64,000 nucleotides of DNA from contig OZ234498.1 in NCBI GenBank assembly GCA_965153455.1, positions 15,500,001-15,564,000 of the forward strand. The letters run 5' to 3'. Position 1 is the first letter of the stretch; every line of letters starts with the position of its first letter. Positions 46,400 to 63,780 of this stretch are shown here, one piece after another. The notes below the pieces were generated by a model. The model ran no database searches, was not told where the DNA came from, and saw nothing but the letters and a program-made list of their open reading frames with translations. Position numbers and translations under genes: made by a program. Source of the stretch: Sphagnum compactum (taxonomy: Eukaryota > Bryophyta > Sphagnopsida > Sphagnales).

Positions 46400-47810
46400 T
46401 TATTAATGGTTTCATATCAGATACTAGTTAGCTAGCCGGAGATTGTCCATGTTTAGTGCTGTGCATCTGTTCGTCTGATTTCATGGTTTCACCTGTTTTG
46501 ATCCTAGTACACTTGTAGGTTTTAATTTCGTTCTCTGTTTGAACAATCCTGCAAGTCAATATGAATCAATGATGCACATATATATCCATCATGATCTAGT
46601 GCATATACTCGGGATCTAGTTGCACATGACGAAGTACATGATCTTCATCATCATCATCTAGACAAGAAGATTCATGAAGGAATTAGTGATCTCCAAGAAG
46701 CTAGCTGCAAGCAAGCTGAATTATTTATTACAAGCTCATCATGTGATCGGCTCCGTATCATCCTGTGAACTAGTCTGTACACTAGATATAATACAAATAT
46801 TTCGAGCTGCTCTTTTCTCCGGCTAGTCTATGATGCAGATTCTTCATCTACATACTCGAGATAGTTGTAGACGAAGCATCTGTATCATAGTCCAGATGAA
46901 GGAAATCATATATCCCATGAAACGAAACCAGACTCGAGGTGTACAGCGCCTACCAGCTAGTTGTGATAACGTTCGCGGGGTACCGCCGGCGGGGGGGGGG
47001 GGGGAGGCTACTCATTTCCTCCAGCTAGTCTGTGATGCAGCTGTGCAATTCTTCTAGCACACAAGTAAGTCTCCCGAATGATCAGTGATGAGTAATGATT
47101 TAGCTAAATTCAACTGATCCGCAATGAGTAATGATTTAGGCACCAAATCAGTAGTTTCCTAGCTACTTAATCTTCTTCTCGATCTCATGAGACATCGATC
47201 AGCTTGCAGTTCCTGCAGCCATGTTTGAAATTCCGGGATGTCAAAAGCTTAATCTAATCTATATCATTCATTTCAATACCATTGCTTGCGCGCAGGAAGG
47301 ATTGATCGCTTAAATTCATAATTGTAACAAAAGACCCATGACTAGTGCCCAACAGCAGCTGCAGCTTGCTGATCATAATGGTTATTTTCAACGCAGGTTA
47401 TCAGATCCCAATCAGATACGTGTTCACCACATGTTGCTTGTTGCTAGAGTGTTTTTACGCCTCTAGTGTCACCAGGAAAAAAGGATTTGATCGACAGAGC
47501 TCGCTGGCCTTGACCTCGTATGATCTCGACCTCATCAAGTGCTGATGCTTCAACTCCGACTACAAACACACCATGATTCCTTCGCACACTACCAGATTCG
47601 AAACTCGGTCTCAGGTCTCTTGGCAGACGACGTCCCAACAATCTTCCCACTTCCCGGGCGGCCTGCTTGCACCTCGTCGAGCGCAAGCTTGATGCACAAG
47701 CTCGATCGACGATGGCGGGTCGGTGTGCGCACGTTGAGGGTTTAGGGGTACCACAGGTGACAGCTACATAAGCCAGCTCATGAGAAAGAAATGACCGACA
47801 ACGCATGTAA
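46400..47810. other. Compositionally distinct 1.4-kb stretch, no recognised gene
   Basis: Richer in G+C, in CpG and in CTAG/AGCT tetramers than DNA on either side. It includes a 14-base G run near 46990, short repeats (GAGTAATGATTTAG twice, 47088-47140) and a hairpin at 46828-46890. The minus frame 47444-47806 is open for 120 codons (Arg/Ser/Ala-rich) but starts and reads like chance coding in GC-richer DNA; I know no homologue. It could be a recent insertion, a non-coding RNA locus or a gene I fail to recognise. Confidence 0.4.
46828..46890. other. Imperfect hairpin of about 28 bp
   Basis: CTATGATGCAGATTCTTC...CTACA on the left pairs with TGTAG...GAAGCATCTGTATCATAG on the right, with three or four mismatches and a short loop around CTCGAG. 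Precursor-miRNA-like in size. Confidence 0.55.
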
Positions 47811-48729
47811 TTACTAGTTTAATTGCTAAGTTCCAAATCTCAGTTTCAGAAGGTTAAAATAAAGATCATAGGAGGAGTGTGCCCACTAAGTGGCAACATG
47901 TTTCATTGGACAAGAGCTCCCTAGTTATATCACGTATCTTGCTGCCTCATGACATTTTCATCCGTATGCCCTAACACCTTTTTGCGCATGCCTAATAGTT
48001 GGTTGGTTGAACCTCATAATTTGCAATCTTCAGTGTCCCATAACCTCAGTCTTGGACGTTCAAGACTCTTGTACAAAGGGTTACGTCATATAACTCGTAA
48101 GTTGGGGACATAGTGTGATTCATATTATTAAGATCATCAGTGCCCCCAATAACTTTTATTTTTTATTTTTAAAGGACCCATATTGAGTGTCCCATCAGCA
48201 ATTTTTTTTAGAACATTGCACATGCCCCCAATAGCAGCACTTCTTCGAACCCCTAGTTGCAAAATTAAAAAGGTATGCACCCTTTTATTTGACCTTTTTA
48301 TTTATTTACAAGGAAGTTGAACTTTGGGCAAACCATATGGGATAAAACCCAGGTGCTATTGGGAACATCTTGGGGACTGCATTTGGGAACACATTAGGAA
48401 CAAAGGAACAAAACACAAAATCCCTGGCCCACCCCCCTGAAAAAGCAAAAAATGGATCATTCATGAGTGCATTCTGAGCCCTCCCATTGGCTGCATGAAA
48501 TTTCTCTTTCCAAAACTGTTGGTCACCATTTTTTGCCTAAGCTAATGGCAGGGACAGAAATTTGGGGACATAGCTCAATGCTTTTGTGCAATCTGTTATG
48601 TCCAATAAGTGTAACCTGTGTGTTCTCACCAATTACCTTAGTCCATAGTTGGACTGCTAAGGTAAACTAGCACATCATCAGCAATGAAAATGCTGAGGAT
48701 GGCCGCCTCCCCCACCACAATTGGAGAGT

Positions 48730-51214
48730 TAAAGATGGATCCAGTGTAAACATTATCTCAAAGAGTTTAAGAAAGAAACTCAAGTTGAAGAAGCCTCAAC
48801 CAGCTTCATTTGTAGTACGCATGGCTAATCAAATGGAAGGTTCAGCGCATGGGGTTAATTCAAAATTTGAAGATTGATCTGGCACATTATGTATACAAAA
48901 TTTCAATTATTGTATTAAAGATGAAAATGGAGTTGAGATGGACTCTATGCTTCTTGGAAGGCCATGGTTAAAACAAGCAAAAGCTCATCATAACTAGGGT
49001 GATAGTACCCTTACAATCATTTCAGAAAATAGAACAGTGACACTTAATATGATTAAACATATGAATATTAAGTCATCACAATGACTCAATAATTTGGATA
49101 ATGAATTCAATTGGGAAGAAGGGCTTTTTGAACAAAAGGAGGAGCAATTATACAAAGCAATACCAGAACTATGGTCTATAGGAAAAGTGGTACCAAAAGA
49201 ACTACATTTCTTACCTGAGAGTGATTGTGGTATGATACAGACGAAGGAGAAAAATGATCATCCTCTACATTTTTACAAACATGAATCAAGAGAGACATTA
49301 ATATTTGGTGAAGCTACAGACATAACGATCAAAGATTAAAAAATTGTTGGTTGGATTGTAACAGCAGAAGAACAACTTGTAAAATTAAATTTGGGAACTC
49401 AAGTGGAACCCCGAAATGTTTTAGTCAGTGTGATTTTACCTTCTACATTTCAATTATAAGTGAAGAACTTGTTAATTGATTATAAAGTTGTTTTTGAATG
49501 AAGTTATAAGGAATTGAAAGGAACTCCTAAATAGGTTTGTGAACACATAATTCAACTTATGGCAAATGCCCAACCAATTAAACAAAGACAATATAAAATG
49601 AACCCGAATTATGCATTAAAAATGAGGGGAAATTTAGATAAGTTACTTGATGTTGGATTTATTTAACCTATTGAGACTACATAATGGTTATCTCCTTTAG
49701 GTATTGTTCGTAAGAAAAATGAAAAATTACGAATATGTGTAGATTATCGCAAGTTAAATGCTCAAACCAAGAAGGATCCGTTTCCATTACCCTTCCTAGA
49801 TTCAATTCTAGATTCTGCAGCTGGACATGAAATGTAGATAAGGAAAAAAAAATATTCATTTCGAAATGGGGTGCATATGCATATAATGTTATGCCTTTTG
49901 GGTTATGTAATGCCCCTGCTACCTTTCAAAAAGTAATAACCAAGACATTTAAACCTTATTTAAATAAATTCATGCAAGCATTTTTGGATGATTTTAGTGT
50001 CTATGGAGATAAGAAAGATCGTTTGGAATAATTACAGAAATTCTTAGAAGAATGTAGGCTAAATGGAAATAGCCTCAACCTTGAAAAATGTGCATTCTAT
50101 GTAAATTCGGGAGTATTACTTGGACACATAGTGTGTCATGATGGTTTATTAGTAGATCCAAGGAAGATTGCAGCAATTACCGTTATGCCAGTACCTACCA
50201 ACCTGATAGAAATTGAACGATTTTTGGGAGTGGTAGGTTTCTATCGACATTATTTTTGAGATTTTGTTAGTAAAGCAACACCAATGTGCAAATTATTGAA
50301 GAAAGATGAAGAATTCAAATGGACATATGCTTGTGCCAAATCATGGGAATGGATGATGACATCAATGACATGTTTGTTAGTTTTAATTTTACTTAACTGG
50401 AATTTCGAATTCTATGTACATACCGATGCTTCAAATTTTGCTCTGGGAGTTATGTTACGACAAAATTTGGATAACACCATTGACAAACTAATTTATTATG
50501 CTAGCAGATTAATGAACAGTGCTGAGAAAAACTACACTACAATAGAGGAGGCATTGATAATGATTTATGATGTAAAGAAATTTAGGCATTATCTATTTGG
50601 CAACAACTTTGTGTTTTATGTTGATCATCAAGCACTATTGTATTTGGTCAATAAACCAATGGTAATAGGCCGAATTGCTAAATGGCTTTTACTTCTACAA
50701 GAATTTGAGTTTAAAGTGGTTTATAAACCAGGTCAAATTCATTTTGTACCAGACCATTTATCTCGAATTCGTCATGGTGAATCAACTACAGGAATAGAGG
50801 ATCAATTACTGAATGCAGCTTTGTTTGCTATACAAATCGATTAGTATGCACCAATAATAAAATATCTCCAAAAGGGATATTTTGAGGATGACATACCAAA
50901 AGGAAAAAGAAATCGCATTGACATTAAATCTAGACCTTATAATTTGTATGAAGGGCAATTATATAAATTAGGATTAGATAGTATATTACAATAAGGTTTA
51001 ACATTTAAAGAAGTAGCTAAAATATTGGTCGAATTCCATGAAGCACCTGCTAGAAGAAATTTCGGCATAAATACTACTATTAGAAAAGTATTGGCATCTA
51101 ACTATTGGTGGCCAACATCAAATAAAGATGTTAGCAAGATGTGTCAAACATGTGATATATGTTACACCAATGTGGCGAAAAGATAAAGGACCACTTCAAC
51201 CCATATGGCATTTG
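48730..51214 (+). pseudogene. Ty3/gypsy pol relic: protease, reverse transcriptase, RNase H, integrase head
   Basis: Order is protease, RT, RNase H, integrase, which defines gypsy. The protease start reads KDGSSVNIISKSLRKK (about 48733) and its tail MLLGRPWLKQAKAHH (48950). RT blocks are LGIVRKKNEKLRICVDYRKL (49701), NVMPFGLCNAPATFQKV (49886) and the catalytic FLDDF (49981). About 25 codons between the DYRKL block and WGAYAYNVMPFG, holding the first catalytic Asp, are deleted. RNase H (HTDASNFALGVML) to the post-RNase H part is open at 50284-50844. The integrase zinc region ends YWWPTSNKDVSKMCQTCDIC; the second expected His (GGHF) is Asn (RRNF). In-frame stops at several points make it dead. 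It is cut at 51214 by the copia LTR. No LTR of its own was found. Confidence 0.88.
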
Positions 51215-51484
51215 TGTTGAGAATTCAAGCTCAACTAGTTAAGTTTCATTAGTTACTAGAGTAAGAAGTAACTAGGTTACTTCCACAAGGTTGAATTATT
51301 AGTTTGATTATTTGTGGTTTGGTCTTTTAGTTAAATACCTTGGTGTTGATGGTTTGGCTCTTTTTTTTTCATTGCACAAGTTTGTGTATTTCATGTGACA
51401 AGAACCTTGAGAATTTCTTGATGTTATGTTCCATGTTGTGAGCATTATGTTTTTGTTTCCTTTCAATAAAAATTTATGTTTGCA
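51215..51484 (+). mobile_element. 5' LTR of the copia element
   Basis: Starts TGTTGAGAATTC directly against broken gypsy integrase sequence and ends near TTTGCA (51484). It is followed about a dozen bases later by CTGGTATTAAAGC, close to the TGGTATCAGAGC primer-binding site complementary to initiator tRNA-Met. The last part contains AATAAA at about 51466, a possible polyadenylation signal. The 3' boundary is approximate. Confidence 0.65.
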
Positions 51485-52825
51485 CTTGACTAGATCTGGT
51501 ATTAAAGCTTAAATTGTTTGATGAGAAAGTTGAAAGAGATTTAGAACTAAAAAATCTTTAAAACTAGGGCTTGAAATTCTCTAGTAATATCATAGGAGTT
51601 TATCAAGTACTAATTAAGTAATTTGATGAAAAATAGTCATAATCATAGATAAATCATAGATAAATAATCATGGATAAATAAGTATAGCTCGGATCTCAAA
51701 ATAAGAAAAACGAGGAAAGAAAAGAATGTGAAGAGAAAGAAAATAAAAGAAAAGAGGTGAGAGGAGATCAACACATCAAAAGTTGTGGAAGTCATATCTT
51801 TAAATCTAGATCTAAATCTACTATGACAAGATCATGGAGTGAAACTTAGACAAATTCTAGAAGACCATAGGACGCTTTTATTTTCAAAATTTCAAAAGAA
51901 AAGGATAAGTTTTGTGAGAATTATGAGCTTTTGAAGACTCTATGTCAGATCTGGTTTTTTGGTCATATCTCCTTTGTTTGAGCATTTTTGGATCTGCAGC
52001 CTTGGGATCTTATAAATCATAAAGGAATATATATGTGAGAGAAATTTCATGTCATTTGGATATGTATTGAGAGAGATCCAAGTATCTAAAGTTTTAGCCT
52101 CAATTTTGAACTCAGTTTCTTTTGAAAGTGATAACTTTTTATGATCATCATCAATAGAGCTAAAATTTTGAGCAGATATAGAAGACATATTTTTAATGTG
52201 TCTTTCAAAATCTCAAGGAGTTTGGAGTTGTTGAGAGCGAGTTGTAAGTCATTTTGTGTTCAGGTCCCAGTTTGAGGCGATTTCAAAGAAGTAGCGAGAT
52301 CTTTCATTTAATGAAGTTAAATGAGTTGCAATTTTGAGAGATGGTAGTAGACATAGTTTTTCATGTTTCACCAAAATGTCAGATTGATCCAAGGTCATAT
52401 GTGAGCGGTGTAGCTTTGCAAAGTTGTTGTGACAGAAGTTTACATTGAGAAGATATCAAAACAAATTTTGAAGTGGAGCAAATACAACTTGGGAGAACTT
52501 GAAAAAAGGAGTTTCAAGATTGGGAAGCACAAAATACATTATTAAGACCTTCATACAAAAGTTTGGTATGTAATCATGTATCTAATACCATACAAAATAT
52601 TTATATGAAATACGTACATATATGTCAAACCTATGTATAATATATAATTTCGTATAATATTCAAGACATACATACATATGCAAGGTCCATCTTGTTCAAC
52701 CTTAACCCTAACCCTAATCCTGGAATCCTAAAGAAGGAAAAACCTAATCTTAATCCTAGAAACCCAAGGAAGGAAATAAAATCATTTGTCAAATCCTAAG
52801 AAAACATTGAGTGTTGCCTTGAGAG
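51485..52825 (+). other. Copia leader with primer-binding site
   Basis: Between the LTR and gag. The primer-binding-site-like sequence is at 51496-51508. The rest is non-coding and long for a copia leader (1.3 kb). It contains a run of ACATACATA/TATGTATA-type repeats at 52560-52680 and AACCCTAACCCTAA at about 52706, so it may hold a further insertion. Confidence 0.5.
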
Positions 52826-53776
52826 ATGGCGGACAGTCTTTCTCAAATTGCGATTGAAAAATTAGACAAGAACAATTTCCAAGTGTGGAAATTTAGGATT
52901 ATGAATTTCTTGATGGGGAAAGGCTATTGGGAGTTCATAACTGGTGATGAGAAAGAACCTCCTCTCCCAGAAAACCCCACACAACAACAAATTCAAGCCA
53001 ATAAAACTTGGCATGAAAAAACTAGGAAATTCTTATATTGGCTTTCTGTGAGTGTGCCTGATTCCATGATTATACATGTTCAAGATGCAAAATCGTCCAA
53101 GCAAGTTTGGGATACATTGGTGAAGATGTATAACACTAATACACAAGCTCGCAAAATGCAGCTCAAGCAAGAGTTGCATGATCTACAGAAAAATAAGATG
53201 AACATCAGTGACTATTCTACAAAGGTGAAAAACCTTGCAGATGCTCTTACATCTATTCTTACATCTATAGGAACCCTTGTAGATGATGAAGATCTAGTGG
53301 TCGTGACCTTGAATGGACTTGAAAAAGACTATAGCACGTTCCATACTTCAATTATAGTTCGAAAAACATTTCTCGATTTCCAAGGCTTAATAACCCTACT
53401 TATAAGTGAAGAGATGAGAATTGTTGGTACTTCATCCAATGGAGGATCGCAAGAAAGTGTTTTCTACTCAAATACTAATAAAAGTAGAGGTGGTAAAACC
53501 TCATTTCGAGGTCAACACGGAAGTTTGCATGGTGGACATCATCAACATGAAGGTCAACTTCATGGAAGTGGACGAGGAAACTTTAAAGGAAAAGGAAGTT
53601 GTGGAGGTTGTGATGGAAGTCATCGAAGTCAACAACCAAATAGCGACTCAAACTGCTACTATTGCGGGAAACCTGGGCACATGGCAAATAACTGTTATCA
53701 AAAGGAACATGATGCACGAAATGGAAAGCTGCAACAAGGGAATTATACATCAACTAGCAATCAAGGTGATGAGTGA
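52826..53776 (+). CDS. Copia gag protein, intact 316-aa frame
   Basis: Capsid/nucleocapsid protein of a Ty1/copia retrotransposon. It starts MADSLSQIAIEKLDKNNF, the usual opening that precedes W-x2-W/F in copia gag. The capsid part holds KQVWDTLVKMY and QLKQELHDLQ, and the C-terminal part is Gly/Ser/His-rich. A CCHC zinc knuckle, CYYCGKPGHMANNC, spans residues 277-290. The length matches typical copia gag domains. Copia elements normally encode gag and pol in one frame; here a TGA ends it directly before the protease, so gag is separated from pol. The frame carries no internal break although pol downstream has several. Confidence 0.88.
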   Translation: MADSLSQIAIEKLDKNNFQVWKFRIMNFLMGKGYWEFITGDEKEPPLPENPTQQQIQANKTWHEKTRKFLYWLSVSVPDSMIIHVQDAKSSKQVWDTLVKMYNTNTQARKMQLKQELHDLQKNKMNISDYSTKVKNLADALTSILTSIGTLVDDEDLVVVTLNGLEKDYSTFHTSIIVRKTFLDFQGLITLLISEEMRIVGTSSNGGSQESVFYSNTNKSRGGKTSFRGQHGSLHGGHHQHEGQLHGSGRGNFKGKGSCGGCDGSHRSQQPNSDSNCYYCGKPGHMANNCYQKEHDARNGKLQQGNYTSTSNQGDE

Positions 53777-56140
53777 TTGTTTGTGATGCAGTCAGTACAT
53801 GGCAAATTCAATGATAGGAAGTGTATTAGATAACAATGTTTAGTATGTGGATTCTGGAGCTTCAAACCATATGACTAGTCATGGATTTGAAAACACCAAG
53901 GTTTGTGGAAACTAGTGATGACACTACACATCCCATCACACAAATTGGCAAGGTGCCATTGTCCATGCAGGATGGTAAACAAAGTACTTGAAATATGTAC
54001 TTTATGTTCCAACCATAACAAAAAATTTAGTCTCATTAGGCTAGATGGTGGGAGAAGGTTTACAGGTGACATTCAACCCTAATGGATGTTTTGTGAAAAA
54101 CATGAAGAACCAAGGCAAATTGATTGCAAAAGGGGAAAGGAATGGACGAATGTTCACCTTGGATGTGAACATGCCTGAGGTGAATTCCATGTTATTCACA
54201 CATGGAAAAGGAGTTGGAGACATTGGAATTTGGCACAAGCAGGTTGGCCATGTTAATCTCCAACGTCTTAAGTTGATGGAGAAACAAAATCTTGTGGAAG
54301 TCTTTCCAAATTTGGAACAGAAGCGGTGATGTCAGAAGTTTGTGAAGCATGCCAATTGGGGAAGCAAGTTAGGCATCCATTCCCAGCTCAAACAACTCAT
54401 GTAAGTTCCAAACCTTTGAAAATAATCCACTCAAATGTGTGGACCACAAAGACAAAATCCATTGGAGGATGCAGGTACTACGTGAGTTTCATTGATGACC
54501 ACACAAGGAAGGTGTGGGTCTACTTCATGAAACACAAAGGTGAAGTGTTTCAACATTTTTTGAATTTCAAAGCAATGGTGGAGAAGGAAAAGGGTGTGAG
54601 CATCAAATGCTTAAGGTCCAATGGAAAGGGAGAGTATTTTTCAAATGAACTCAGTGAATACTTGAAGGAACATGGAATTCAAAGGAAATATTCATGTAGT
54701 TATTCCCCACAACAGAATGAAGTTGCTGAAAGGAAGAACAAGCACATTACAAAAATAGCACATGCCATGTTTAATGAGAAGAATTTGCCAAATTACTTTT
54801 GGGCTGAAGCGGTAACAACTACAGTTTATATCATGAATCAAACACCCACAGTAGCAATTCATGGCATGACACCCGAAGAAATTCACATTCAAGAAACTAG
54901 ATGTCTCACACCTCAGAGTGTTTGGTTGCATTACATAAGTGCATGTTCCTGACGAAAAGAGATCAAAACTAGACCCAAAAGCTAAGAAGTGTATCTTCAT
55001 TGGATATTCCTTAGAACAAGGATATAGATGTTTAAACCTTTCCACTCGAAAGTTGCAAGTGAGTAGAGATGTGTTGTTTGATGAGATGGTTACTTGGTAC
55101 TCACCACAAATAGCAGAAGATGGAGAGGCTAGAATTGATGATGTTTCATCAAATGTGGAACAAGAATCACAATTAATTAGTGGACCACAGGAGTCTTCAA
55201 TTAGTGGGTCCAGTAGCACTCCATGGAAAGGAAGATTAAGATCTTCAAACATTGTACATGGTAGTTCTCAAACATCATCTAAAAATTTTCATGTAGATGG
55301 TGAATCAAATGATTCAATGAAGAATGTGGGTGAAGAATCGAACGTCCCTTTAGTTACTACTCCTAGAGCTCGGATGGCCAAGAAAGCTTTGAAAACACTT
55401 GACAACAACAATGGAATACAAAGATCCACACGAATCAAGTACCCTGTACAAAGACTCACATGTATGGCTTTGTAGCTCATCATTACGCATACATGGTGAG
55501 AGTTATACAAGAGGTTGAACCCATTTATTTTGAATAGGCAGTTGGAAACCCTAAGTGGGATAATGCCATGGATGAAAAGATGACGACGTTGAATGTTAAT
55601 GCTACTTGAGAATTGGTAGCTTTACTAAAGGACAAGACAGCAATTGGGTGCAAATGGGTGTACAAAATCAAGCACAATGCAGATGGATCTGTGAGTAAAT
55701 ACGAAACAAGATTGGTTGCCAAAGGTTATGCCCAAACTTATGGCATAGATTATGAGGAGACATATAGTCCAATTACAAATATGACAACTGTAAGAGCAAT
55801 CATTGCTATGGCAGCAGCAAAAGGATGGTCTTTGCATCAAATGGATGTAAAGAATGTCTTTCTTCATGGATATTTATAGGAAGAAATGTACATGGAACAA
55901 CCACTAGATTATGTGGACCAAACACATCTTAATTTGGTTTGTAGGTTGAGGAAAGCTTTGTACAGCTTGAAGCAAACACTTAAAGCTTGGTCAAACAAGA
56001 TAGGTCGGTATCTTGTCACAAGTGGATTTCAAACATTCAATGCAAATTTTTCACTATATGTGAAAAAGACAGATTGTGGGATTGTAGTCATAATCATTTA
56101 TGTTGATGACTTGATTATCACAGGAGATAGTGGGTTTAGG
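53777..56140 (+). pseudogene. Copia pol relic: protease, integrase, reverse transcriptase; RNase H missing
   Basis: Protease VDSGASNHMTSH at about 53848. Integrase pre-domain WHKQVGHVNLQRLKLM (54231) with CEACQLGKQVRHPFP (54341). Core from FIDDHTRKVWVYF (54490) through GKGEYFSNEL to YSPQQNEVAERKN (54700). A conserved DPKAKKCIFIGYSLEQGYRC follows (54970). RT has GCKWVYKIKHNADGSV (55648), LHQMDVKNVFLHGYL (55834) and the catalytic YVDDLIITGD (56098). Stops or shifts occur after gag, near 53910, 54040, 54330, 54935, 55475 and 55878. The sequence leaves copia just after YVDD: no RNase H and no 3' LTR are visible. Integrase before RT fixes it as copia, not gypsy. Confidence 0.9.
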
Positions 56141-58709
56141 GGTCTACCTTTTTTACATACATGGTTTTTTTTTTAATAAAAAATTTAACAACATTCTCAG
56201 AAGTTTAGTATTTGTGTATGTAACATTACATGACTTTCATTCTTGTCGAACAATGCATTGTAAAAAACATTTGTGAAAGCTATGTGATTTACATTAAACA
56301 AATATTTTCTTTGGTATTAAGATGTGAAGTTTTTAATGTGTAATTTTAATCAATAAAAACACTTGATAATGAAAGTTCAAAACACCATCATGGTTGCTTG
56401 CAACTTTATTAAATACAAGTGTGGCATGTGCCATTGGCCCAATTGAATGAATTTTGAAAGGAAAAATGGTCTGAAATCTAATTTTCATTCAAATTTGAAT
56501 TTTGAACTTTTGTTGAATTGTTAATGGACACAGGTTATTCAAAATTCAATCTCCTACACCTTAGGTTTAAAAAATGTGAAATCAACTCCATAAATTAATA
56601 TGCATTGAGCATTTTCCAATAGTACCAACCAATTGCACGGCAAGGGGGTGCCATCCTTTGAGAAATTTCATCATGACAAACAAACAAAACCAACAGACTA
56701 CGTTCCTTAATAGATAGATATGGATTCCATGAATACAAAAAGGAATAATGCAATAACATGGAACAAAGGGTTAGCCAATCAGGTTAACATGATAGATCAA
56801 GGTTGATTACAAAAGGTAAGAGGGATCATAAATTCATGATTTTTTCAATGCCGAAAAATACCCATAACAATAAAGTCATAATTTATTAATGTGTAGATCT
56901 GTATTTCAATCATCATTCCATGATTATGTAATTTTTTCGTCATTTCAAATCATTTTAATATAAGGCTAAACAATAAATACATTGATTACATTACTTTTAA
57001 ATGCTTTTGAGTAGTCTATAATCATTATATTCATCTTAAATCGTTCTAAATGTTTTAACAATATGTTAGAAGCATTGTCGTATAAACACATTAACATAAA
57101 ATTAAGCAGTCAATATATTTGTTGCCTTACATTTTATTGCACCCAACTTCAACATATAAAATAATTCAAGGAATCGAACAAGTTACCAAAACATGTCAAG
57201 GTTCCATATCAGGTATAACATCTGCATCTGGCAAGTTACCAAAAGCTAGTTAGGGCACTGCATAAAGTATTACTTGCAATTAGGAGCCACCACACATTTG
57301 GTCCAGGTCCCACTCATATTCACTCAAGGCCACTTCTTTTAAACTTAAGTACTCCCAATCTTTGGAAGGTATACATGAGATTAATGTTTCTATTAATGAG
57401 TCATCAATTTAAAATCTATTGTTGCAATTCCCCTATTATCGCATGCCCTTCTAACCTTATGGCCACTCTCTGTTATTCACTATCCTTGCACACAAAAACC
57501 CTACTGTATCACTGGTGTTTGCTATCCTTGCACAAGAGCACTTCGGGTTTCTTCAATATCCAATAAGAGGGTCACCTACCCTAGTAGGCAGAAAACTAGG
57601 ATCACATCCAACAGCATCCCTTCAAATGTTCTCTGGGTGATGGAGGAATAACTTGGTAATACAATGAAATAGCCTACTAAAAATGAGCTCAACAATGAAC
57701 ACTACTGGGAAAATACAATGAATGCGAGTAAAACATGACCATAAAGCAAAGTGATAAAAAAACAGCTGAAAGAAACCTTTTCCATAGAAAAAGCTGAGAA
57801 CTAGTTCCAAATTAACAATAGTTATGGATTGTCCTAGGAAGATATCCTAGAAACCAAGAATTTTTCTCGGGAAAGATAGTTGGAATTATCTTGTTGACAA
57901 ATGTAAAGAACTACCTTAAATCATACAAGAGTTTGGTGCATACAACATCAAACACTTACAATAAGTACTTCAGAGCTAACTGAGTACACAAGATAGTCAT
58001 TCAGTCTAGTCTGCATATTAACACTCACCCCAATTGATTGAATAGCTTTGCAACATGTCATATGATGACTGTTGATGATGTGAGAATCTACTAAACCACA
58101 TATTAACACCTTGGTAGACAAATAGATGTCATATGACTTAGTTTGGGCTCCTCATTTCCTTTATGCTAAATACTCAATTTGGAAATCCCAGTATAGCAAC
58201 TGACACATAATCCAATTGAAAACATGTTACCATCACTAAACCAAATCGAAATGAATACTAGGAGAAACAACAAAGGGATGATGGTGACCAGGATTGTTGG
58301 GGTAAATGTAAGATGAGCCTCTGATAGAGAGGAAAATAAGCGGCTAATTATGATGGATAAATGAAAAGAAGGGGACAATTTCCAATAAGTAAAGATATTT
58401 GAGAAGATTCGCAAAGAGACACAGTAAAATGGGAATAGTATCAATCCAAAAACCCCAATCTACATCAAATCTTGGAAACATAAAGAGGTTTGTTTGGTTC
58501 ACCTATGAAGTATGAATGCCTTACTCCCTTGTTAGAATGATTTTTCAGTTCTGACAACACAAGTGATAATAGCAAACCCAACTGGGTGAGCTAGATAGGC
58601 TAGTGAAGGTCAATTAAAAGCACTACAAATGCAGCTAAAATACACAGGGTGGATTTGACCTCATAATCAAGACACCAGTCCAGCAGAAGATGTTTCTACC
58701 TAAAACAAG
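56141..58709. other. Intergenic DNA between the copia relic and GCN5
   Basis: The 56530-56725 part is a copy of repeat family B. No gene is recognised elsewhere. The interrupted gypsy element does not resume, so the right end of the nest has been deleted. The last kilobase contains the 3' flank of GCN5. Confidence 0.5.
56530..56725 (+). repeat. Dispersed repeat family B, copy 2
   Basis: Shares TTCAAAATTCAAT, CACCTTAG, TTTTCCAATA and ATAGATAGAT blocks with 13040-13395 in the same order. Confidence 0.5.
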
Positions 58710-63570
<4,861 letters not shown>

Positions 63571-63780
63571 AGCTATGACTCCCTCTCATCAATCACTTAC
63601 ACATTCCAAAATCTCGTTTCAATCGCAGTAATGGGCAACAAAAACAAAAGGTACAGAGTGCAAGCGCCAAACCCTAATCCTTGCCCTAATTCCAATCTTC
63701 AGAGGCTTTCCCATCCCCGTCGCTACTCTTTCCCAACTCACACCTTTCTCTCCTCGCATTGCTCGCTTGCATCCCCCTCT
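63571..63780 (-). promoter_or_regulatory. 5' leader and promoter region of GCN5
   Basis: Directly upstream of the ATG at 63570 on the minus strand. The region has higher GC than the repeats and no TATA box I would defend. The minus open frames here are not supported as genes. Confidence 0.4.

Noticed and set aside
47444-47806. Minus-strand 120-codon Arg/Ser/Ala-rich frame
   Set aside because: The composition follows the locally GC-richer DNA. No homologue is known to me and there is no splice or promoter evidence.
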